64,000 bases of DNA, taken from Paenibacillus faecis (GTDB taxonomy: Bacteria; Bacillota; Bacilli; Paenibacillales; Paenibacillaceae). Below the pieces are notes generated by a model that made no database searches, was not told the DNA's origin, and was given only the letters and a program-made list of their open reading frames with translations. Shown here piece after piece: positions 53,261 through 62,657 of the stretch. Made by a program: the position numbers and the translations under genes. Position 1 is the stretch's first letter, and each line of letters starts with the position of its first letter. The stretch is taken from contig NZ_VSDO01000001.1 in NCBI RefSeq assembly GCF_008084145.1, positions 758,840 through 822,839 on the forward strand, written 5' to 3'.

Positions 53261-54163
53261 TTAAACGAAATCTTCTTCTGTCAGTTCCATGTTGATGCCA
53301 ATTGCCGCTTTGCTTCCGTCTGCTGCAGCATAAATCAACTGAGAGGGCATTACGTAAGCAGCATCCCCGGCAGCATATACTCCTGGAACCGTGCTTTTGC
53401 CCCACTCATTCGTGGCGATACCGCCAAACTCATTCACCTCATAACCGAGTGATCCCTGAAAAGACGCCTTCGGTTTCCATTCCGGTGTAACGAATCCTCC
53501 TGTTCTCTCGATCCGCGTGCCATCCGCAAATTCCACCTGACGCAATTTTCCCTCATCGCCGATAAACATCGCTATTGCTTGTTCAACCACTTCGATGTTT
53601 CTGGATCTCAACAGATGTTTTTGATCGGCGTCCAGAACAGCATGCCCATTCGTGCAAATCACAAGATCTTTACTCCAGGTATAAAGCAACTTGGCCATAT
53701 GAAACACTCCAGAGTTCTCGGAAACAACAATTAGCGGCTGATCTCGAAGCTCCCAACCATCGCAGTAGGGACAATTGAACAAACTTGTTCCATAACATTC
53801 ACGCAAACCGGGAATATCCGGAAAGACCTCCCGAAGTCCCGTGGTGATCAGCAATTTGCGTGCTTCAATCTGTCTTCCGGTTGACGTAACGACGACGAAC
53901 CTGTTGTCGGTTCGGTGAATCTCGGTTACTTCCCAAGGTAAAAGTTCTACGGAGGGATACCCTAGAACCTCCTCATATGCAATACGCCTGAATTCGGCTG
54001 GTGTCACACCGTCTCTTGTAATAAATCCATGCGAGGCATGTGTAACCGCATTTCGGGGCTGGCTGTTATCGAATAACGCAACACTGCGCCTGGCCCGTCC
54101 AAGTACCAGTGCCGCATTTAGTCCTGCCGGGCCTCCGCCGATAATGGCACAATCATAACTCAA
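53261..54163 (-). CDS. TrxB-like FAD dithiol oxidoreductase
   Basis: TTG 54163 follows GGGGGAGA by 7 bases. The 300-residue flavoprotein has a FAD-binding N-terminus (CAIIGGGPAGLNAALVLGRA), a redox pair NCPYCDGWELRDQP (~residue 132), NADPH-site region LIVVSENSGVFHMAKLL and GVYAAGDAAYVMPSQLIYAA. The enzyme differs from true thioredoxin reductase in the 'SHGFITRDGVTPAEFRRIAYEE' part, here split as THASHGFITRDG and TPAEFRRIAYEEV. Members include dithiol oxidases such as HlmI/GliT. It is the intact one of three copies in this region. Confidence 0.8.
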   Translation of the reverse strand: MSYDCAIIGGGPAGLNAALVLGRARRSVALFDNSQPRNAVTHASHGFITRDGVTPAEFRRIAYEEVLGYPSVELLPWEVTEIHRTDNRFVVVTSTGRQIEARKLLITTGLREVFPDIPGLRECYGTSLFNCPYCDGWELRDQPLIVVSENSGVFHMAKLLYTWSKDLVICTNGHAVLDADQKHLLRSRNIEVVEQAIAMFIGDEGKLRQVEFADGTRIERTGGFVTPEWKPKASFQGSLGYEVNEFGGIATNEWGKSTVPGVYAAGDAAYVMPSQLIYAAADGSKAAIGINMELTEEDFV

Positions 54164-54184
54164 AAGGATCTCCCCCTTAATATG

Positions 54185-55121
<937 letters not shown>

Positions 55122-55229
55122 ATGAGCCTCCTAGCGTTTTTCAAGACCATTCACTTGCCGCACTTTTTTTTTGGAGAAAGCAGATGCTATACTTGCTACA
55201 GCAATACCTGTCGGTTTTTGTGTGTTGAT

Positions 55230-55544
55230 TTATTGGGAGGCAACAAGCTGCTGCAGAGCACCTTTCGGCAATATGCCCATTTCTTTATATAGGGGCTTTC
55301 CATCTTTGAATATAATGGTTGTCGGTATGCTCATTATCTGAAATTGTGAAGAGGTTACCGGATTTTCGTCTACATTAACTTTAACCACTTTAATGGAACC
55401 ATTTGCTTCCCTTTCAAACTCCTCTAAAATAGGTGCAAACATTTTGCACGGACCACACCAAGAAGCCCAAAAATTCACTACTGTTATACCTTCGGTTTGC
55501 ACCATCTCTTTAAAAGTAGAATCTTTTGCGTGTTGAATCGCCAT
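55230..55544 (-). CDS. trxA: Thioredoxin, copy 2
   Basis: ATG 55544, 7 bases after AAAGGATG, is preferred to the ATG at 55553. The ~104-residue protein has ASWCGPCKMFAPILEEFE and MSIPTTIIFKDG. It is closely related to copy 1 at both protein and DNA level (e.g. shared AATATAATGGTNGTCGGTA), a sign of local duplication. It lies upstream of trxB on the same strand. Confidence 0.85.
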   Translation of the reverse strand: MAIQHAKDSTFKEMVQTEGITVVNFWASWCGPCKMFAPILEEFEREANGSIKVVKVNVDENPVTSSQFQIMSIPTTIIFKDGKPLYKEMGILPKGALQQLVASQ

Positions 55545-55719
55545 CTTGCTCATCCTTTCATTTTAAAAATATTAAGGGTTTACAATATCTTTAATTGCAC
55601 ACAATATTTCAACTGTTCATCTGTTGAAGTTTAAGGCTCAGTTTTCACTTATTCCAACGTCTGGAACTATCCGTGGCAGTGCTATATTGTTGCCCTCCCA
55701 TCCTACTCACCTCCTTCAC

Positions 55720-55832
55720 AGGCCACTTTCGATTTCCGTGGGGAATTTTGTCTATGCGCGACGGGGAAGCTATAAGGAATTGCTCGGGACAGCATTGAGT
55801 TCCGCTGGCCTCCACCGATTATGGCATGTTTA
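55720..55832 (-). pseudogene. N-terminal fragment of a third FAD oxidoreductase
   Basis: The reading HAIIGGGQRNSMLSRAIPY followed by HRQNSPRK parallels CAIIGGGPAGLNAALVLGRA...DNSQPRN of the enzyme at 53261, with the fragment cut short. There is no continuation downstream. This is a small remnant, seen by eye. Confidence 0.45.
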
Positions 55833-55835
55833 ACC

Positions 55836-55857
55836 GATATTATAGTTATATAATATC
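55836..55857. promoter_or_regulatory. Palindrome between the fragment and Rrf2 copy 3
   Basis: GATATTATA-GTTA-TATAATATC is a perfect 9-base dyad, similar to AGATAT-type dyads upstream of thioredoxin copy 1 and of the broken oxidoreductase. It probably was the operator of the lost oxidoreductase gene. Confidence 0.5.
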
Positions 55858-55883
55858 TATAAATAGTCGAAAAAACCGGTCGA

Positions 55884-56285
55884 TTAATCCATTCCCTTGA
55901 ATTGCCCGGCCAGTTCATGAATTTTTTTGTTTTTCAGATACTGCTCCATTTGGTGTTCTGCTTCGGTGACGACTTGTTGAATCAAACATTCGCTGCCGTG
56001 ATCAAGGCCGCACTCAAACAGCGAAGCGGTTCCTTCTATTGCGTGAATAACGTCCAGGAACGAGATGTCTTCCCAATTGCGTCGAAGCCGGTATCCTCCG
56101 TTCGCGCCGGACATAGACTGGATGAGTCCAGCCTTAACTAGCTTGGTCAGCATTTTAGACAGATATGTTTGGGAAACGCCTAGTTTCTCGGCCAGCTGTT
56201 GCACGCTTACCGGATTGTCCGGCGCTGTTGCCACCAAATAGAACATCACGTGAAGCGCATAATCGGTTGCTTGCGAATATTTCAT
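55884..56285 (-). CDS. Rrf2-family regulator, copy 3
   Basis: ATG 56285 follows GGAGGAGTACT; earlier in-frame ATGs are not supported. The 133-residue protein parallels copy 1 almost throughout (ATDYALHVMFYLVATAPDN; VSQTYLSKMLTKLVKAGLIQ; GANGGYRLRRNWEDISFLDV) and has the same two cysteines (SLFECGLDHGSECLI). It is probably autoregulated through the dyad just upstream. Confidence 0.85.
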   Translation of the reverse strand: MKYSQATDYALHVMFYLVATAPDNPVSVQQLAEKLGVSQTYLSKMLTKLVKAGLIQSMSGANGGYRLRRNWEDISFLDVIHAIEGTASLFECGLDHGSECLIQQVVTEAEHQMEQYLKNKKIHELAGQFKGMD

Positions 56286-56308
56286 AGTACTCCTCCATCG
56301 AAAATAAA

Positions 56309-56352
56309 AGACTTCATGAATCCATGATAACTTTATTTTGTATAAGATGCAA
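56309..56352 (-). promoter_or_regulatory. Promoter and operator-like dyad of Rrf2 copy 3
   Basis: On the minus strand TTGCAT (56347-56352), 17 bases, TATCAT (56324-56329). The dyad TTCATGAATCCATGA (56313-56327) covers the -10, similar to the segments at 48217 and 50195. The rest of 56353-56799 has no recognised gene. Confidence 0.65.
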
Positions 56353-56799
56353 GTGTCCGCAATCAATTGTGTAAGGGCAATGTTTTGCATCGATTTAACG
56401 GAGCTTTAAATTCATGACATTTCCCTCTTTGAAATACAAAACTAACGGATTTGCCTCGTAAATCAAACCGTAACTTGAACTCTTACTTCGTCGAGATTAA
56501 AGTAATACTCTCCATTTAAGTCGTTTCCTGCTTACGGAGGTTCTCTTGACGATTGGCATACCAATTACCCCATGGATACATTCCTTTATAAAAGTCTATC
56601 GGCACTTATCTAAAGAATATATGAGCGAATTTTGTACTGCTAAATTCTTACACGCTGCCTTCCAAGAAGCTGATTACAAGCTGTGCAAACACATCCGTCA
56701 GCCGGATTTTGTCTGCTCTGAATTGCAAGCACCAAGGGTTCTTCCTCCAATATATATAATGGGCATATTAGGATCAAAAGAATCCTGAATGTTTTAAAC

Positions 56800-57063
56800 C
56801 GTATCGTTTCTTCAAAAGGTATGTTTGCAGTCTCTGCATCGATACCTCTGACGCTTTACGATAAGCCCTACACGCTTTCCGTGAATGGGCAAGTCCGTAC
56901 ATAACTACTCTCGATTATCGTGTTTGCAGAAATTCGCTACACACCCACAATGAAGACAGTGAGAAGGTGGAGAGTTCGTCTCCACCTTGATTTGAAAGTC
57001 ATGTTCGTTTTCAGCAATATGACCGACTTTGAAGTTCAGGAGATTGAGAATGTCTACTTGCAT
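56800..57063 (-). pseudogene. ISL3-family transposase remnant
   Basis: From ATG 57063 the reading (MQVDILNLLNFKVGHIAENE; CLHCGCV; FCKHDNRE, then a stop; DLPIHGKRVGLIVKRQRYRC; RDCKHTF, then a stop) has the N-terminal zinc-finger layout of ISL3 transposases. The catalytic domain is absent. It marks an old insertion between the redox genes and the TetR gene. Confidence 0.7.
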
Positions 57064-57222
57064 AACGTTTTGCCACCATTTCAAAAGCAGTATTGTAATC
57101 GATGGTATCTTAGCATTCACCGATATCCACTTTCATTATCTTTTTGGCAACCTGCTTTGTGCCATGAATAACGACAACAAATCTTGACCACGTTACCGCG
57201 CCATTAAGTATAACCTTTTTGC

Positions 57223-57852
57223 TCAATCGATCCCCCGAATGCCCGACTCAACAGATAATGCATCCCAAACGCTCATCAGTTGAGTTATGGCAGCATCAAT
57301 GGCCTCGTATGGAACACCGTCCCGGGCTTGCATGGAAATTCCTCGTAGAAATGTTTCAAATAACATAACCATCATGGAGATATCCGTGGATTCGGGGAAC
57401 TCACCGTTAGCTACGGCTCGTTCTATGCATTCTTTTATCCAATTCCGGACCCTCTCTCGTTCCTTGAACAGCAGGTCTTGGATATGTTGTTGCTCGGGCG
57501 AACAGTTTACGGCGGACAAAACCAACAGACAACCTAAAGGATGGGAGTTCTCCGTCTGCATCCGCGCCGATTGCCGCAATCCCAGTTCCATTGCTGCTTT
57601 CGATGTCAAGCTTGTATCCCTAAAAGATTCCGAAATATGTCCATAAGTAGATATATATCGATCCACCGCTTCGCGGAACAGCGCTTCCTTGGATTCAAAC
57701 GCCGCGTAAAAACTCGCCGCCGAAATATCCCCCATCGCCGCCCGCAGCTGGGCCAGTGAAGTGGATTCAAAGCCGTATTCCCAGAACAACAGCATGGCGG
57801 CAGCCACCGCCTCGTCACGATTAAATGAGCGTGGACGTCCCGTTCGTGGCAT
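57223..57852 (-). CDS. TetR-family regulator
   Basis: ATG 57852 follows AAAGGGAGG; the longer ATG at 57906 has none. The ~209-residue protein has an N-terminal TetR HTH (FNRDEAVAAAMLLFWEYGFE; LRAAMGDISAASFYAAFESK) and a helical ligand domain (HPLGCLLVLSAVNCSPEQQ), similar to the TetR_C_16-like group of MFS regulators. It is divergent from the HxlR gene; the two probably share the intergenic promoter region. Confidence 0.8.
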   Translation of the reverse strand: MPRTGRPRSFNRDEAVAAAMLLFWEYGFESTSLAQLRAAMGDISAASFYAAFESKEALFREAVDRYISTYGHISESFRDTSLTSKAAMELGLRQSARMQTENSHPLGCLLVLSAVNCSPEQQHIQDLLFKERERVRNWIKECIERAVANGEFPESTDISMMVMLFETFLRGISMQARDGVPYEAIDAAITQLMSVWDALSVESGIRGID

Positions 57853-58004
57853 AAGATGACCTCCCTTTATTAATTCTATACTAATCGATCCGGAAGTACT
57901 TGACAAGGTAGCTGGGTTAAACTTAATATATGGAATGATTGGTCTTCAATTCAATTCGGCTTAACTGGAAAACTCATGGTTTTTGCTCAATCCTTCTGTA
58001 AGGG

Positions 58005-58379
58005 ATGTGTCGACAGATGATAACCTTTAGAGACAAAACATATCGCTGTACCTCGGAAATTGTACTAGGCTTAGTCAGCGGCAAATGGAAAATATCGATA
58101 TTAAACCAATTGACCAAAGGCCCGGTACGATTTAATCAGCTGCAGCGACTGCTTCCCAACGCGACCCAACGCATGCTTACGATGCAGCTAAGAATGCTGG
58201 AAAGCGACGGACTCATTATTCGCAAGGTTTATCCGGTTTCGCCCCCAAAAGTGGAATATGGCTTATCCGAGCTGGGCGAAAAATTGGCTCCCATGCTTAC
58301 GATGTTATGCGATTTTGGCACCACCTATATCGAGAGTTATCCCGATGAAGTATCGTACACCAACCAAAAGCATGCCTAA
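58005..58379 (+). CDS. HxlR-family regulator
   Basis: The ~124-residue protein has the HxlR winged helix: RCTSEIVLGLVSGKWKISIL with the conserved cysteine, RFNQLQRLLPNATQRMLTMQ, and VYPVSPPKVEYGLSELG. Members such as HypR/YodB sense electrophiles or disulfide stress through that cysteine. The start could also be ATG 58017, because the AAGGG lies directly before the first ATG. It is followed by a bidirectional terminator and a convergent MFS gene. Confidence 0.8.
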   Translation: MCRQMITFRDKTYRCTSEIVLGLVSGKWKISILNQLTKGPVRFNQLQRLLPNATQRMLTMQLRMLESDGLIIRKVYPVSPPKVEYGLSELGEKLAPMLTMLCDFGTTYIESYPDEVSYTNQKHA

Positions 58380-58403
58380 GGAGTCGCTTCAAACATTGAA
58401 ACT

Positions 58404-58434
58404 TTAAGAGGTACCCAAGGGGGGTACCTCTTAA
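58404..58434. terminator. Bidirectional terminator between HxlR and MFS genes
   Basis: TTAAGAGGTACCC and GGGTACCTCTTAA are perfect 13-base arms with a 5-base loop between convergent genes. The T-tract is short. Confidence 0.75.
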
Positions 58435-58449
58435 CCTTATATTCCGTGA

Positions 58450-59670
58450 TCACAAGCTTCCTTTGTATTGGCCACGCAGCCCATTCTCCTCTTTAGATGC
58501 GCGGCGAGCTACCCGATCAAAACGATAGTTGATCAAAGCCAGCACGGCTGCCAAAACAGCCACAATTCCCCCGGACCATGAAAGATCAATGAGCTCCATG
58601 TTCGTCGTGACAAACCCTCCCAAAGCGGATCCCATCGCAATCCCGACATTGACGGATACGGAGGTTAAGGACGACGCCAAGTCTCTGGCCTCGGGAACAT
58701 GCCGATCGGCCCAATCCATGAAGTACAATTGCATCGTCGAGTTCATAAGGTAAACAACGAGAGCCATAAATGAGATGCTGACGAGTCCCCCGGCAAGCGA
58801 GCCGGAAGATACATAAAGTGAGGCGAGAATGACGGCCTGAGCCAGGAATACATAGCGAATTTTTCTCATCCCGCCACCGGCAGCCAGCTTCCCCCCGATT
58901 AACGTGCTAAAGATGGACACGATACCATAAAGTAAAAAGATGAGGCTAATATACCGCGCCGGCACAAAAAGCACGTCCTGGAGCAAAGGGGCTAAATAAG
59001 TATAGACGCTATAAGTTGCTGCAATGCTTAACGCAGGAATAAAAAAAGCAAGCACAATTCTGGGATAGGCGAATAATCTGAGTTGTTTTTTGAGTGAACT
59101 CCGCGCCCCCTTCAGTCCCCTGGGAATGGTTGCAAAGCTTGCTATTAGTGAAACGATCCCCAATAGCGTGGTAAACCAATAAGACATATGCCACCCGCCC
59201 CATTGCCCGATGAAAGTGCCAAGGGGGACGCCAAGGACGCTGGCCACGGTGAAACCCGTAAAGATGATGGAGATGACCGGCCCTCTTTTATCGATAGGCA
59301 TCGTTTCACTGGCCACCGCCATTGCGAGTGCAATCAAAACGCCGGTAACCACAGCCGTGATCACTCTGGACACCAAAAGCAAACTATACGATCCAGATAT
59401 AGCCGTGACCATATTCCCAACAATAAATACGCCGATCAAAGCAAGGATGAGCGGGTACTTAGAAAATCGACTGAATAACGCCGTGAAAACCGGAGTACCT
59501 ATGGCAAAAGACAGAGCAAAAGCCGTCACAAGGGAGCCTGCGGCCGATATGGCGATCTTCATATCCGCGGCCACTTCGGATAATAATCCGACCATCACAA
59601 ATTCACTGGTTCCCAGGACAAAAGTCAATAAAAATAAATTCAAAGTCAGAAGCTTGTGTTGTCTAGTCAA
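58450..59670 (-). CDS. MFS exporter, DHA1 (12-TM) type
   Basis: TTG 59670 follows GGAGAGGAAGG. The 406-residue protein has 12 hydrophobic segments and begins TLNLFLLTFVLGTSEFVMVG, the signature start of AraJ/YdhP-type MFS proteins (sugar efflux or drug export). VLGVPLGTFIGQWGGWHMSY is motif C-like. Substrate unknown; nearby TetR and HxlR genes suggest inducible drug or electrophile export. Confidence 0.8.
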   Translation of the reverse strand: MTRQHKLLTLNLFLLTFVLGTSEFVMVGLLSEVAADMKIAISAAGSLVTAFALSFAIGTPVFTALFSRFSKYPLILALIGVFIVGNMVTAISGSYSLLLVSRVITAVVTGVLIALAMAVASETMPIDKRGPVISIIFTGFTVASVLGVPLGTFIGQWGGWHMSYWFTTLLGIVSLIASFATIPRGLKGARSSLKKQLRLFAYPRIVLAFFIPALSIAATYSVYTYLAPLLQDVLFVPARYISLIFLLYGIVSIFSTLIGGKLAAGGGMRKIRYVFLAQAVILASLYVSSGSLAGGLVSISFMALVVYLMNSTMQLYFMDWADRHVPEARDLASSLTSVSVNVGIAMGSALGGFVTTNMELIDLSWSGGIVAVLAAVLALINYRFDRVARRASKEENGLRGQYKGSL

Positions 59671-59726
59671 TATATATCCTTCCTCTCCTATCCAGATGGA
59701 CTGTGAATCTCGTTTGGTTTAAAGAC

Positions 59727-61151
59727 TTACAGCACTAAAAATTGCGTTCCGAACCCCTTGCCGGAAACATAAGCCGCCTCCAGTTCCTCCTTATCCCCTT
59801 TGTCCAATAAAACCACATTTTCAGGATACAGTTTGCCTAGCAACGCCCATAACACAAGTTCATTTCCGCCGGTTGGAATGAAATGAATACCATCTGTATT
59901 CGTCACCAATCCGGAATGCGAGAGAATGTCTGCCGCAAGGTGCCAGCTGAGGGAGTCTCGCTTCGCAACTGCGGCATCGGCATTGTCGTTTCCATATGGA
60001 CGATATAAAAACCGATGTCCCCTAAAAAGCTGACCGAGATCTACCGTAAACTCGCGGCCTTCCATTTCCAGGCTGAACCGCAGGATCGATCGGTCGGTAC
60101 CGGCATTTGGCAGCAACCGGGCGATGGATGGTTCATCGTAATGCTCTCCCGAAACAGGAAGCGTTTCTTTGTTCCCTGGTTTACCTACTCCCGCCTCGTT
60201 ACGCGGCGCTGCATAATAATCTTCATATTCATAATCGAAGGAGACCTCGATCAAATCTTGCGTTTCATCTGTAGCTATCGTTTGTACTGGATGCCACTTC
60301 AACAGATAAGGCGCCGCCGTCCGGGCCGACTCTCCCAAACCCGCCGGCAAGACAGTTCCCAGACGATATTGGAAACCGTAACCGGCGGCAGTCAGACCGG
60401 AGCTGACGACACTTTGCGCATATTGGACAATCGATCTGTGAGTCAACTTCTTCCCGAGCAATTGCGTTAAAAAGATTTCCCGGGCCGGCTCCAGAAAACG
60501 CAGTCCTTTAAACTCCGTATATTCCTTGACTTCAATCGGAACTTCCTCCCAATTAGAGAACGGAAGCAAAGCATCCCGCAGCAAAACAAATTGGTGCAGG
60601 TATTCATTATAAGGCTGCATGATCCTTGGGCCGCCCAATGGTCCCCAAACCATTGCAATAGCTTCCGGGATCAATGAATGACCATAACAGTGGCTTCTAA
60701 AATCCAGCTTACCAAGCGCTTTCGAGCCATATCGTGCGAGCGCCCTCTTCTCGGAATTAATCTCCCGTGCCCAGCTTACCAATTGTTCGCCAATGCGCAC
60801 CGCCTGAGCCGTAAGCTCGGCGCCAGCCTTATCTTCTAAAGCCAATGAACCAAGTGGAAGTGATGACTGGTGTCCAGAAATCGCCAAATTGGCCTGAAGA
60901 CTGTCCAACAACACCGTCGGATCGCCGTTTACCGGTTCGCCTAGCTTAACCAGAATCGCCTCAAGCAGCTTATCGAGCTCCATAACGACCTCTTTTGCCC
61001 GATATACACCGGCAGGCAAATTCCAATCCAAGGCCCCGTTCGTACCCAGCCTGATGGAGTCGTTAGGATACTTGCCAATGAGAGGTTCAATATTGATAGC
61101 CTTCCCCCATACGATTCGCTTATCTTTCAAAGTAAGTTGATATTCCTGCAT
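59727..61151 (-). CDS. Unrecognised 474-residue protein
   Basis: ATG 61151 follows GAGGTG; a GTG at 61166 overlaps that site. The protein is soluble, without signal peptide, rich in aromatic and charged residues. Segments such as GSKALGKLDFRSHCYGHSLI, YNEYLHQFVLLRDALLPF and GDKEELEAAYVSGKGFGTQF show no known motif. The C-terminal half (STYD-like ILRFSLEMEGREFTVDLGQLF) looks beta-rich. I cannot assign a function. Confidence 0.55.
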   Translation of the reverse strand: MQEYQLTLKDKRIVWGKAINIEPLIGKYPNDSIRLGTNGALDWNLPAGVYRAKEVVMELDKLLEAILVKLGEPVNGDPTVLLDSLQANLAISGHQSSLPLGSLALEDKAGAELTAQAVRIGEQLVSWAREINSEKRALARYGSKALGKLDFRSHCYGHSLIPEAIAMVWGPLGGPRIMQPYNEYLHQFVLLRDALLPFSNWEEVPIEVKEYTEFKGLRFLEPAREIFLTQLLGKKLTHRSIVQYAQSVVSSGLTAAGYGFQYRLGTVLPAGLGESARTAAPYLLKWHPVQTIATDETQDLIEVSFDYEYEDYYAAPRNEAGVGKPGNKETLPVSGEHYDEPSIARLLPNAGTDRSILRFSLEMEGREFTVDLGQLFRGHRFLYRPYGNDNADAAVAKRDSLSWHLAADILSHSGLVTNTDGIHFIPTGGNELVLWALLGKLYPENVVLLDKGDKEELEAAYVSGKGFGTQFLVL

Positions 61152-61442
61152 ACCTTCGCACCTCACCTATGATTTTTTTAACGACCGTACCGCTCAACGA
61201 AATCTGGATCGATCGTTCTGTATGTTAGGTTATCAAGTTCCTCTACGCTTGAATAGTACGCACTTTTTTGTATGATCCGATCATTTTTGTAAGGTAGGAT
61301 ACTTTTTGATACTGGGATTATGAGGAGTCATTAAGGATCATCGGCGAAAAAAGAAAAAGGCCCGTGACGTTTAACGCCATGAACCTTTGTCAGACCAATT
61401 ATTACTTATTCTGCTCACTCACCCCTGGAACTCGTCGCCGAC

Positions 61443-62176
61443 ATGCCGCAGCATGCAAGTACAGGTGCAAAGGGAGACCCGCGCGGAGTAAGGCGAGCTA
61501 AATTTTGGTATGGCTACAAAGTGAAGCTCTTGGTCGATAGCCAAAGCCAATACATCCCAGCCGGAGTGGCCTGCTCCGCCCATGTTAGCGACCAGCGTCC
61601 AGCAATTGTTCTTCTGAAATACATGAAAGAACGGTTTCCGCACCTCGAACCGAACTACGCGCTTGCCGACAAGGGGTATGACAGCGAGCCGGTTTACCGC
61701 CAAATCCGGAATGTCGGTACGTTTCCGATCATCCCGCTTATCCATCGCTACGAGCTACCCAAAGGTGTGGATAAGCACTTTCGTCCGACTTGCAAGCTAG
61801 GTCATGCGTACGTCTACGATAGTCACGACGCCAAGCGGGACACGATTAAGTTAACAATGCCGAAGGAATGCACATCCTGTCCGTTTCAAGCGGACGGCTG
61901 TCAAAAGGTTTATAAATTTCGCATCGAAGAAGATGTGACGCAAGTACACTGCACCCGGACGTGGGAGTGAAAAGTTTGCGCAACTGTTCAAGAAGCGGAC
62001 AGCGATTGAACGGGTTTTTGCCTATTTGAAGCTATACATGGAGTAGGGTTCCAGCCGGAAGTTAAAAAAACAGGCTTTTGTCGATCTGGATTTGAGTTGT
62101 TTAACGTACACTTTATTCAAACTCGCTTTAGACCGCCTGAACAAAAGCATTATTGAAGCAAAGGACGCTGCGTAAC
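61443..62176 (+). pseudogene. IS1182-type transposase remnant
   Basis: The part 61443-61970 reads FWYGYKVKLLVDSQSQYIPA, YALADKGYDSEPVYRQIR, CTSCPFQADGCQKVYKFRIE, the C-terminal half of an IS1182-type DDE transposase. The N-terminal half with the first catalytic Asp is missing. After a frameshift the end (EKFAQLFKKRTAIERVFAYL ... LDRLNKSI) follows in another frame with an in-frame stop. It is a different element from the one at 18896. The 61152-61442 stretch upstream shows no gene. Confidence 0.75.
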
Positions 62177-62250
62177 TTTTCAAAAAAAGTGTTATGAAAA
62201 AATTGGGTCAGTCGCTGCATTTGGACAAAAATGAATTATGAAATTGACTT

Positions 62251-62358
62251 AAACAGCATGGATTAATTGATGAGGACTGTAAACAACACTTAACCATAGA
62301 GTTTCTTCTTGCAATTCGTCGATTCGACCTTGACCGTTATTTTAAAACGTCTATTTGA
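62251..62358 (+). pseudogene. Fragment of a second element HTH regulator
   Basis: The plus-strand reading KQHGLIDEDCKQHLTIEFLL and AIRRFDLDRYFKTSI corresponds to the last 35 residues of the HTH protein at 46213 (RQDGRLNEDCKQQLILEFIL, AVRRFDLNRY). The rest of the gene is missing. It is a trace of a second, related conjugative element or of rearrangement. The rest up to 62657 has no recognised gene. Confidence 0.65.
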
Positions 62359-62657
62359 TTTAGGCTTTATGAGAAAAATTACTCTTATATGGGAAGGCAA
62401 AGGTATTTCTTACTTCTGCTTTCCCATGTTCAATTTGGATGCAAAAAATCCTATTCTTCGGTATCAAACAACGGACAACCGTCCGTCAGCATGTGCAACA
62501 TTTTGGAAGCCATCAAGCGCGACAAAACGATTCCCGCTGCGGAGAGGCATTGGATATCCAACACGTGTTCAGCTTAGAAAAGTACAAATACCACAGACCA
62601 TTTCATTCAGCTCGAACAGAGAGATCTTTGGCCTGATAATACATGCTCCTAAGATAA

